From: Saccharopolyspora spinosa NRRL 18395
GTDB lineage: Bacteria > Actinomycetota > Actinomycetes > Mycobacteriales > Pseudonocardiaceae
Assembly: GCF_000194155.1 (NCBI RefSeq)
Contig: NZ_GL877878.1
Coordinates: forward strand, 2,179,497-2,243,496
Direction of reading: 5' to 3'
DNA: 64,000 nt
The position numbers were made by a program, and so were the translations under genes. Below are positions 17,325 through 24,341 of this stretch, in pieces. The notes beneath the pieces were generated by a model that saw nothing but the letters and a program-made list of their open reading frames with translations, ran no database searches and was not told the DNA's origin. Position 1 is the first letter of the stretch, and every line of letters starts with the position of its first letter.

Positions 17325-17642
17325 TTAGATGCCTTCTCTCATGTAGCCGAATTTTTCGTAGTACTCGGCATCGCGGCTTTCGTACTCATCAGCCACCGTC
17401 TTGAGGCTCTCGGCGGCCTTCTCAAGAACTTCCTGGCCTTCCTTTAGGCGCTCCAACGCATCGGCAACTGCCAAGTTGTGATTCCTGGTCGCTCCGGATG
17501 GCCCGCCGAGAAGACCAAGGTCCGAATCGTCCAGCTCCATTCCAAACAGTGCTCGGTGTGCCCTGCCCCACGCGTCGGCGGCTTCGTACAGGAAAGTGAC
17601 GTTCTTGCGTAGGGCCTGTGGGACAACGGTGTAATCGCTCAT
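17325..17642 (-). CDS. ESX-associated small helical protein
   Basis: A 105-residue protein from ATG 17642 with two long helices: VVPQALRKNVTFLYEAADAW then LERLKEGQEVLEKAAESLK, ending EYYEKFGYMREGI. Size and helical-hairpin character resemble WXG100-like ESX proteins, though a strict WxG is lacking; the Gly-rich turn is LLGGPSGA. The start lies a few bases from the stop of the upstream gene, in a compact operon. Confidence 0.6.
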   Translation of the reverse strand: MSDYTVVPQALRKNVTFLYEAADAWGRAHRALFGMELDDSDLGLLGGPSGATRNHNLAVADALERLKEGQEVLEKAAESLKTVADEYESRDAEYYEKFGYMREGI

Positions 17643-17646
17643 CAGA

Positions 17647-17949
17647 TCAGAGCCAGCCCTTCGGTTCCTCGGGTTCACGAAGCTGACGTGCCTGCTCCTC
17701 ACCCTGCTGTAGAGCTCTCGTGACGACCGCTGCAAGGTGCCGCCCGTTGGCGTAGCGAAGCTCTTCAGTGTTCAGCCGCACGTCGGCAAGCTGTCCGTAT
17801 GCGGTCAGCACGAGCTGTCCCAGATCGTCTTCTAGGTCGATCACGACCTGTTGCCCGCCCAGCTCCTGGGCCTGCTCCACCGCCCGGTTGTAGCGCTCCT
17901 GTGCTCGGGCCAGCTCTTCAGCGATGCGTTCTGATGCGTACTTTGGCAC
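17647..17949 (-). CDS. YbaB-like small protein of the ESX-accessory operon
   Basis: A 100-residue protein whose N-terminus is a basic/acidic helix (RIAEELARAQERYNRAVEQA), followed by a short beta segment and another helix (YANGRHLAAVVTRALQQGEE). It resembles the YbaB/EbfC-like partners that accompany ESX-type genes in Pseudonocardiaceae. It sits six bases downstream of a clearer YbaB-like gene. Role unknown. Confidence 0.55.
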   Translation of the reverse strand: MPKYASERIAEELARAQERYNRAVEQAQELGGQQVVIDLEDDLGQLVLTAYGQLADVRLNTEELRYANGRHLAAVVTRALQQGEEQARQLREPEEPKGWL

Positions 17950-17955
17950 GGTCTT

Positions 17956-18264
17956 TCACCTCCCAAAGCCTGGAAGGGCCTCGATCATCTTCGCGTTGGA
18001 GTCATCGACCGCCTGCGCGCGTGCAGAATTGATCGCCTCCAGGATCTTTCCCCCCAAAGCCGATGGGTGACTGGAGTGAAGTTCGGCATCAGGGATCGAC
18101 AGATCCTGAACCGCTCCAAGCCCGTTCACCCGCGCGACCACAGCTTGATCCGCCGACGAGCCCGTGTAGGCGGTTGCTGCGGCTTCATCCCGCAGCGCCT
18201 GCACGGTGTTCATCTTCTTGTCCAGCTCCGCCAACATCGCCTCGATGTCGGGAAGATCTGACAC
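17956..18264 (-). CDS. YbaB/EbfC-family protein
   Basis: A 102-residue protein starting at GTG 18264 with GGAGGT seven bases upstream. It has the YbaB/EbfC layout: helix DIEAMLAELDKKMNTVQALR, a beta-strand core VVARVNGLGAVQDLSI, then helix LGGKILEAINSARAQAVDDS. The family binds DNA or acts as a nucleoid-linked dimer in other bacteria; copies in actinomycete ESX-like clusters have no proven role. The longer upstream frame has no ribosome site. Confidence 0.75.
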   Translation of the reverse strand: MSDLPDIEAMLAELDKKMNTVQALRDEAAATAYTGSSADQAVVARVNGLGAVQDLSIPDAELHSSHPSALGGKILEAINSARAQAVDDSNAKMIEALPGFGR

Positions 18265-18301
18265 AACGACCTCCAGTTTCCTGCCAACTCCGGGACGGCG
18301 A

Positions 18302-19552
18302 CTACGAGTCGGTGTCCTCGTCGAGTACCTCGCGGACTTCCGCATCCGCGTCACCAATTACCGGCGGCGCGACAGCATGGCCCGTGTTCGGGTCGATCTC
18401 GCCGCTGAAACCGAAGTGCTCGTCGGTGTTTCGGATGTACTTGCGCTCGTGCTCCTGGTCTTCTTCGCTCCGTCCGCGTTGGCCTGGTCCGGCCGCGCCG
18501 CCGAACGCGCCTGCCCCGCTGCGCCCGCCACCCGAACCAGTGCCTGAGCTTCCAGCAGTGGAGGAGCTGCCCAAACCAAGACCGCCGCGCCCGCCAACAC
18601 CAGGACCACCACGGGTACCAACACCAGAGCCACCGCGGCCGACTTGACCGCCGCCGACGCCACGACCAGTTCCGGAGCCCGGTGTCCCTCCGGTTCCAGG
18701 AACGATGCCGACCCCGATACCTCCGGCTAGCGGCACGTTGGTTCCTGTGCTCGGCGGTGGGACGGTCCCCGGTATCGGGAGAGCGTGGTTTGCCCAAGCC
18801 GAACCGGATTCAGCCGGTGCACTCGGCTGTTCGGGCTGCACGGAACCGGGTTCATTGCCGGGCGGAGTGTGCGCTGTGCTGTCGCCGCGCGGAGTTCGCG
18901 TCCCAGAGGCCGCCGTCGATGAACCAGTGCCGGAGTAGCTGGTGCTCGGGTCCACCGCGTTCGGGCGCTGTGTTTCGGCGACGCGGACATCCGAAACGGA
19001 TGTGGGCACAGCCGGATACGGCTGTAGAGACTGGACGGTACTGTTGGACGAAGTCCGGTACGCGGTGTAATCCTCGCGCGCTTTCTGCTCGGCCTCGTTG
19101 TGCTTGGCCTCGTGGATTTCCTGGCCGGCCAGCTTCATTCCGAGGTTGGTCGGTGCCAGGTCGCTGAATCCGAGATCCAGCGGCGGCACGTTGTGAGGCT
19201 GTGGCATCGTGTTCTTCGTGCGGCTGAAGTGCTCGCTCTGGCCCTCCACGCCCGTGGCCAGCGTTGACGACAGCTCTTCGGACTGCTGCACGACATTGCG
19301 GAACGGCGAGGACTCCTGCGTCATCGCCTCCGACGCACTACCGGTCCACGACTTGTTGCAGCGGCCGATCGCTCCTTGGACAATCTCGTCAACGCGCCGC
19401 AGGCGCGCAGTGAACTGGCCGGACAGGTTGCCCGCAGCGATCGACAGCGGCAAAACCCCCACACCACCGTTAAGTTCCCGGTGGATCTTCGGGTGATCGA
19501 ACGCGGCCTGCGCCTGCCCTTCGATCTTCTTCGGTTGGCTGAACGGCCACAC
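18302..19552 (-). CDS. PPE-like protein with Gly/Pro-rich tail
   Basis: The 416-residue product begins at GTG 19552. Residues about 20-180 form a helical PPE/WXG-like domain with the turn NKSWTGSASEAM and a second helical half (DLGFSDLAPTNLGMKLAGQE). Residues about 190-360 are low-complexity Ser/Thr/Pro then Gly-rich (GRGVGGGQVGRGGSGVGTRG), and the acidic end reads DADAEVREVLDEDTDS. This matches the secreted PPE-like proteins of Saccharopolyspora-type ESX clusters. It is the core gene of the operon and probably an ESX substrate. Confidence 0.75.
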   Translation of the reverse strand: MWPFSQPKKIEGQAQAAFDHPKIHRELNGGVGVLPLSIAAGNLSGQFTARLRRVDEIVQGAIGRCNKSWTGSASEAMTQESSPFRNVVQQSEELSSTLATGVEGQSEHFSRTKNTMPQPHNVPPLDLGFSDLAPTNLGMKLAGQEIHEAKHNEAEQKAREDYTAYRTSSNSTVQSLQPYPAVPTSVSDVRVAETQRPNAVDPSTSYSGTGSSTAASGTRTPRGDSTAHTPPGNEPGSVQPEQPSAPAESGSAWANHALPIPGTVPPPSTGTNVPLAGGIGVGIVPGTGGTPGSGTGRGVGGGQVGRGGSGVGTRGGPGVGGRGGLGLGSSSTAGSSGTGSGGGRSGAGAFGGAAGPGQRGRSEEDQEHERKYIRNTDEHFGFSGEIDPNTGHAVAPPVIGDADAEVREVLDEDTDS

Positions 19553-19564
19553 AGTCTTACCCCC

Positions 19565-20134
19565 TCAGTTCTTGGCTGGAAGATTCGACAGCACCATGCT
19601 CGCCACCCGCTTCGCCACGGCACACGTGTCCCGGTGCTCTGGTCGATCGCTTTCAGTCGCGTCGACGTCAACGACGAAAGTGTCTTGTGGTGTCGCTGAG
19701 ACGTAGATGCCGCAGCTGGTGCTCAACGGTTGCGTTGTCACCATGGGGTATCCGTCGACCTGTTCGTCCGGAGCTTCCTTACGGACGCTGCGCAACGCGC
19801 TCTTCAACCCGTGATCCATCGTCGTCGACGGGCTGAGCTTCACGCGAAGCACGCGGTTATCCCAGGTACATGTGTCCTGACCCCAAGGCGAGGGGCGGTG
19901 GCTTGGTTCGCCTCCTGTGCCCAGCTGGTTCAACTGCTCGCTTGTAAGGAGCTGGCACGGATCTGCGACTGCGTCGAGGTTCTTCGGGTTCGAGACCGCT
20001 GGCATGGCCGGGTCAGAGGGCGGCGGAGGGGACGCAGTACCGGGATCGCCTTGCGACGGACCTCCAGAAGTGCAGCCCGCAGCCGCGAATGCAACTGCAA
20101 TGAGGATGACCAGACCAGTCTTTGTTCGTTTCAT
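19565..20134 (-). CDS. DUF3558-type lipoprotein (second copy)
   Basis: A 189-residue lipoprotein with signal TGLVILIAVAFAAAGC (lipobox AAGC), a Ser/Pro linker, then DPCQLLTSEQLNQLG, DTCTWDN and later single cysteines, the DUF3558 pattern. Its start overlaps the stop of the upstream gene by four bases. It is a distant paralogue of the lipoprotein at the far end of the operon. Confidence 0.85.
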   Translation of the reverse strand: MKRTKTGLVILIAVAFAAAGCTSGGPSQGDPGTASPPPPSDPAMPAVSNPKNLDAVADPCQLLTSEQLNQLGTGGEPSHRPSPWGQDTCTWDNRVLRVKLSPSTTMDHGLKSALRSVRKEAPDEQVDGYPMVTTQPLSTSCGIYVSATPQDTFVVDVDATESDRPEHRDTCAVAKRVASMVLSNLPAKN

Positions 20135-20556
20135 GACTTCTGAATCTCGTTTTCTTGGTCGATACGCTCGTACTCGCGTTGTGCGGCCTCGATCTTGTCG
20201 CGGAAGTCCTTCACCCAGCGGGCCATGTCGTCAACGGTTTGCAGTGCAGAGCCAGGGCCTGTCGTCAGGTGCTCAATGATCTTGTTAGTCGTATCGACAC
20301 TGACTTCGTCATCACCCGGAGGCAGGATGTCTCGGAAGGCGTTCGCGTCTTCGCGTGCAAGCTTGAGTTCTTCGAGCGCGGCATCGAGATCTGCTTTGAC
20401 GGCGTTGAGCTCTTCAGGTGCCACTTCGAAACCGCTTGCTGCTGTTCCGGCGCCGGCGGCCATGATCAGGGGGATCTGGAACATCCCCGTCATGGGGTTC
20501 AGGGCGACTGCTTGGGCAATTTGGGCTTGTGCCGCCGGGTCATTCGGTGCGGTCAT
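20131..20556 (-). CDS. ESX-associated helical protein
   Basis: A 141-residue protein from ATG 20556. After a hydrophobic, Gly/Ala-rich stretch (FQIPLIMAAGAGTAASGFEV) it forms helices LNAVKADLDAALEELKLARE and DDMARWVKDFRDKIEAAQRE. The size and helical pairs resemble ESX substrates or chaperone-like partners of this operon type. Its stop overlaps the lipoprotein start by four bases. No named domain beyond this. Confidence 0.65.
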   Translation of the reverse strand: MTAPNDPAAQAQIAQAVALNPMTGMFQIPLIMAAGAGTAASGFEVAPEELNAVKADLDAALEELKLAREDANAFRDILPPGDDEVSVDTTNKIIEHLTTGPGSALQTVDDMARWVKDFRDKIEAAQREYERIDQENEIQKS

Positions 20557-20617
20557 GGCTCCCCTCTCGTGTGGCTCAGTGGCGAAGTCCGGCGGTGATC
20601 GTCGCTGTCCGGTCGCG

Positions 20618-21424
20618 TCATCGCCGTAGTTTCTGAATGAGCTCGGAAAGTGTGCGTGCCACCCGTGGCGGGTCGGCTGGTGCGGTGACGAGAAATTCGC
20701 CGCGCAGGTACTGCAGGTAAGAACCCTGGGTGGTGCCGGTGAGAAGCACGACGCTGTCGGGAGTCTGCAGCTTGCCGCGACTGTTGCGGACCGCGATCGA
20801 GAATTCCCCGTCGTGGACGCGTTCTCCGGAAACCATGCGGGCGTACTCGCGAGCGTCGTCACTGCGTACCTTGCGGGCGCGTAGTTCGCGGATCGTCGCC
20901 CTGACCTGCTCTTGACCCTTGTGTTCGGCGGCTGCCTTGCTGGCTGCTTCGGCGTCTTCCAGCCGGATGCTTACTGCCGACCCGGGTGCGGGAGTGATCT
21001 CTGGCCAGAGACCCACCAGAGCGCTGTATGCCGAGATCGGCCACACGGGATCAATACGGACCTTGCGGCCCTCAACCCGGGTCCGGACGGCCTGATCATC
21101 GGAGATCGACACCAGCCCGCGGACGTGTTTGCCGCGCTTCGGCGCGAATCGCGTGTCGGCCTCGGTCGAAGCATGCGCCAACAGTCGCATGGTATCGGCG
21201 ACCCACCCAACCGCTTCGCCGGCGCGGTTGATCCATCCGCGCGCTCGCGCCTTGCCCTGGGCTTTTTCCCATTCGGCGACGTGATTGTCGGGTTCTCCGA
21301 GGTCGGGGAAGTACTGCAGCAGTCGAGGGGGCGAGACCAGGCGTTCCTCGCCGTTCCCCTGTTGTGCGAGTCCTGCGCCGTACCAGAGTGGCCCGAACAG
21401 GCTCCACCGTGGGCGAGTCGAACG
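20618..21424 (-). pseudogene. EspG-family ESX secretion-associated protein, lacking a start
   Basis: From ATG 21190 the frame gives 190 residues with EspG features: VADTMRLLAHASTEADTRF, VRSDDAREYARMVSG, GTTQGSYLQYLRG and ADPPRVARTLSELIQKL. EspG proteins chaperone PPE-type ESX substrates. The same frame continues open and protein-like upstream (RWSLFGPLWYGAGLAQQGN, DNHVAEWEKAQGKARARGW) up to a stop at 21425-21427. That gives about 268 codons, near full EspG length, but the upstream part has no ATG, GTG or TTG. The gene therefore seems to have lost its start, probably by recombination at the neighbouring tRNA-like site. A short form from 21190 could still be made. Confidence 0.65.
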
Positions 21425-21689
21425 TCAACCTCTCTCTAAGCGGACAATCTCACTCAAATGGTCCAACCACCAGGTCTCCTTTTGTGCGCCGGCCACGGTT
21501 TATGCAGGGAGCCGAAGCCACCGGCCGTAGTACGCCGACACCGCCGGCCCCCACAGCGCGTCATGGCGCGTGCCGGCAACCCGATCAGCCCACGAGGCAA
21601 GGGATGCGGGTGCCCCGGCTGGTGTGTGTCCGCCGTGTCGACGATTGTCCCGTGACCACGACCAGCACGCGCGACCCTCCCACCCGCGT

Positions 21690-21745
21690 GTGGGCGTCGC
21701 GGCCAGGATTCGAACCTGCGACACCCGCTTCAGGAGATAGGGCGG
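21690..21745 (-). other. tRNA-Arg-like 3' fragment (probable attachment-site remnant)
   Basis: On the minus strand an anticodon-loop-like TCTCCTGA is followed by GCGGGTGTCGCAGG and the T-loop GGTTCGAATCC. This resembles the 3' half of an actinobacterial tRNA-Arg(CCT). The D-arm and 5' acceptor strand are absent, and the 3' acceptor (CCGCGACG) has no partner, so it is not a working tRNA. Integrative elements leave such 3' tRNA pieces at one end; an integrase fragment lies 270 bases away. Confidence 0.55.
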
Positions 21746-22014
21746 GGGCCTGGATGGACGGCCGCTGAGCGGCACACGCATAGTGGCCGTCATGTCTGCG
21801 GATAACCGCTGTTGACCCTTGCTTATTGCACGCTGATCGCACGACCTCCGCTGCGCTACATTGGCTAGCCCTTGTTCGGCGCAGCCTCCGCAACGTCGTA
21901 AAGGAGGACCGGAAGCGGTGCGGCAGCGAGCACCAAGACCAGCGGCACCAAGCCCGGCAGGCTCGGCGCTAGTCGGACGTCTGCCGCTGGAAGCTGCTGC
22001 TGTTGGCCGGGCGA

Positions 22015-22433
22015 CGAAGGGCCGACCAAGTCGTCGGCTGGATTCCGGACGGTAGCGATCCCCGCTGTGGTGATCCCCGAGTTGCGTCAGCACCTGGGGC
22101 GCTGGGTCGATGCCGATCCGGCCGCGCTGTTGTTCCTGGGGAAGCCGGGTGGTCGACTCCGGCGGGGCAACTTCCGGCGCGCGGTAAAGTGGGACGACGC
22201 GAAGGAGGCCACGTGGCTCCCCGATGATTTCCACTTTCACGACCTCCGGCACACCGGTGATCACCTCGCGTCGTCGGCAGGCACCAGTACGCGGAGCTGA
22301 TGCACCGGATGGCCACGCCAGCGAGCGTGCGGCACTGATCTACCTGCACGCCACCAATGAGCGTGATCGTGAGATAGCGCAGGGCATGAACAAGCTTATC
22401 GAAAAGGGCCGTCAGGGGCGCCGGACGCTGTGA
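22015..22433 (+). pseudogene. Tyrosine-recombinase integrase, C-terminal fragment with frameshifts
   Basis: Translation gives KSSAGFRTVAIPAVVIPELR, a linker, then FHFHDLRHTG, which contains the HxxR box. The frame then stops at GTSTRS. Inserting one G near 22298 and another near 22315 restores an RELMHRMGHASERAALIYL-like run, with the second His and the catalytic Tyr, and the tail ends at 22433. The N-terminal half of a normal integrase (about 400 residues) is absent. The two lost bases both fall in G runs, so they could be mutations or read errors. It is a relic of an actinomycete integrative element. Confidence 0.8.
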
Positions 22434-22475
22434 GAATGGTCGCCGAAAAACAATAATTAATTTTCCGATAGTCTC

Positions 22476-23096
22476 TCAGTAAGAAAAAAGGTCGGGCCAG
22501 CGTCTGATCTTTATCTCCGCATGCAGTGGAAGAAATGAGCAACACTTTTTATATATTTCCAACAGTCCGGCGTTATTTAGTTTTGTTTTGAGTGTTCTTG
22601 CGAGTGGAATCAGATGTAATACGTCACTGCTGGCGTAGGCGACCTGGGCTTCGGTGAGGTTGGAGGTTGTCCAATCGCTCATGCGCTCGGTCTTATCAAT
22701 GTTGACGCCAAGTTCGTCTCTTAGTAGATACTGGAGGCTATGCCTATCTTGACGAGCATCTGGCTTCAGCATTTTGGATGCTACCTTGGTGCATTCAATG
22801 CTAGTCGGCGTTAATGACCACTTGTTAATCATGAACCTGAGGTCGAATGGCGCATGGTGAAAGATCTTTACAACATTCTCGTTCTCTAGTAGCTTACATA
22901 GGTTATCTGGTCGATTTTGTCCAATCTGGATAACTGTGGTCCCCGCCTCGGGCGAGTGCAGCTGACAGGTCCCAATACGGTCGCTATCCCAGTCGAGTCC
23001 TGTAGTCTCTATGTCGCATGCTACATGGCTTGATGCTGCATAGAACTCAAGAAGTGGGAAATCAATGTCCTTTGTTGCTAGGCGTGTCTGAGTCAT
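22476..23096 (-). CDS. RNase D-like DEDDy 3'-5' exonuclease
   Basis: The 206-residue protein is a bare DnaQ/RNase D-fold exonuclease with no HRDC domain. The DEDDy residues are visible: Asp28 and Glu30 in DIETTGLDW, Asp85 in HHAPFDLRFM, and Tyr154/Asp158 in YASSDV. Base composition is clearly lower in GC than the neighbours, with codons rare in this genome, a sign of recent transfer. Its start overlaps the end of the upstream membrane-protein gene by four bases, so the two are coupled. RNase D proper is about twice this size. A role as nuclease effector or processing enzyme in a two-gene defence module is my inference. Confidence 0.85.
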   Translation of the reverse strand: MTQTRLATKDIDFPLLEFYAASSHVACDIETTGLDWDSDRIGTCQLHSPEAGTTVIQIGQNRPDNLCKLLENENVVKIFHHAPFDLRFMINKWSLTPTSIECTKVASKMLKPDARQDRHSLQYLLRDELGVNIDKTERMSDWTTSNLTEAQVAYASSDVLHLIPLARTLKTKLNNAGLLEIYKKCCSFLPLHAEIKIRRWPDLFSY

Positions 23097-23920
23097 ATCG
23101 CCTCCTTTGAAGGTTTCTCCAAGGTATCGCTGCTAACTGGGAAAACCCTACGACTTTGACGGTGGATCGAGTCGAACTCCTGCACCAGGAAGTCGTACAA
23201 CGAGCCGCCCTGCTGACAAACGACGGTAGGCACTCCTGTTCTCCTCTTTTGATGCGAGTACAGGGTGAGGACGGCAACTGATCCGAATCTATAGCAACTG
23301 AAAAGCGCATCTCCTTTTCGGAAGAAAATCTCCAAGCTTCCGTCTTTGGATGCAGGAAGAGCGGAAAATTCCTCTTTCGCTTCATTGATGTGGTTGATCA
23401 GTTTTTCGTGTGTGTAATTGAATCTTGTGGCTAGGGTGTTTACTGTGTGCTGATCGTCAGGGTCCGGCAAGAAGACGCGAATCTTGACGCCCTTTTTTCT
23501 GGCCAAATTTTCTAGGTTTGTCAAATTTGATTGCCGCCAGGTACTGCCATAAGCAAGGAAAACGTCAAATCGATCAACTCCTTTGAAAAGTTCGTCCCAG
23601 TCTGGCTCGCGGAGGTAGTTAGTTCCGATGTGGGAAACGGCAGCCAGGTCCATGTCGGATGCATACTTCGATGTTTCTAGAATCTCTCTTCGGAACGATC
23701 TTTTTCCTATTAATTCCCATATTGCCACGAGAGCTACTGACGCAATCAGTGTTCCGGCCACATTATTGGCAACCCCTTGGATCCCGGGTCTTTTTATTGC
23801 CCATTCCAAGTTGTTTGCAATGATTAGTATCAATATTCCTAGTATTAATGCCCCAATGGCGATTAGCCATGTTTGCAGCGTGGTAACCGTGCGGCTGGGG
23901 TGTGGGCGCTGAGTGCTGAT
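23093..23920 (-). CDS. Membrane-anchored protein with a possible PLD-like domain
   Basis: From a TTG at 23833 the product is 246 residues, but the frame stays protein-like upstream and supplies a complete first membrane helix (TWLIAIGALILGILILIIAN) that the TTG start would cut in half. A GGAGGAG at 23924-23930 precedes ATC 23918-23920; no ATG, GTG or TTG exists there, so the true start is unusual or mutated. A second helix is NVAGTLIASVALVAIWELIG. The cytosolic part has FDVFLAYGSTWRQSN, GVKIRVFLPDPDD and YSHQKRRTGVPTVV, resembling a PLD-superfamily or sensor fold, but no HxKx4D motif is seen. It is low in GC and coupled to the exonuclease gene. Confidence 0.65.
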   Translation of the reverse strand: MSTQRPHPSRTVTTLQTWLIAIGALILGILILIIANNLEWAIKRPGIQGVANNVAGTLIASVALVAIWELIGKRSFRREILETSKYASDMDLAAVSHIGTNYLREPDWDELFKGVDRFDVFLAYGSTWRQSNLTNLENLARKKGVKIRVFLPDPDDQHTVNTLATRFNYTHEKLINHINEAKEEFSALPASKDGSLEIFFRKGDALFSCYRFGSVAVLTLYSHQKRRTGVPTVVCQQGGSLYDFLVQEFDSIHRQSRRVFPVSSDTLEKPSKEAI

Positions 23921-24050
23921 GGTCTCCTCCAGTGTTCATGTGGGCGACAGTACTTTTCCTTACTGACAAGGACGCCAGTTGGACTCGAACTCCCAGTTGA
24001 TACGCGCCTATCTTGTCGCATCGCGTGACTGGAGGATCACTGACCCCCGG

Positions 24051-24302
24051 TGTCGGCTGCCAGGAGTAAGGGACCACCTCAGAGCCGGTTTTGCCAGGAG
24101 CATGGGACCACCTGTTTGCCACTGATGGGACCGTCTGGGCTGGTGGTTTGCCAGTTATGGGACCGCCCGGCGTGGTTGTCGGCTGCCAGGAGTAAGGGAC
24201 CACCTCAGAGCCGGTTTTGCCAGGAGCATGGGACCACCTGTTTGCCACTGATGGGACCGTCTGGGCTGGTGGTTTGCCAGTTATGGGACCGCCCGGCGTG
24301 GC
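24051..24302 (+). repeat. Two tandem copies of the 126-bp IS21 left end
   Basis: Bases 24051-24176 and 24177-24302 are essentially identical. Each holds four spaced boxes: TGCCAGGAGTAAGGGACC, TGCCAGGAGCATGGGACC, TGCCACTGATGGGACC and TGCCAGTTATGGGACC. IS21 elements carry such multiple terminal repeats as transposase sites, so this copy has eight on the left. The duplication could be a scar of a tandem-dimer transposition intermediate. Confidence 0.9.
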
Positions 24303-24341
24303 TGCGGGGTTTCCGGTCGCTCGGCCGCTCGTATTGGCGGA

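Noticed and set aside
21690..21745. Functional tRNA gene
   Set aside because: Only the anticodon-loop-like and T-arm parts are present; the D-arm and the 5' acceptor strand cannot be found.
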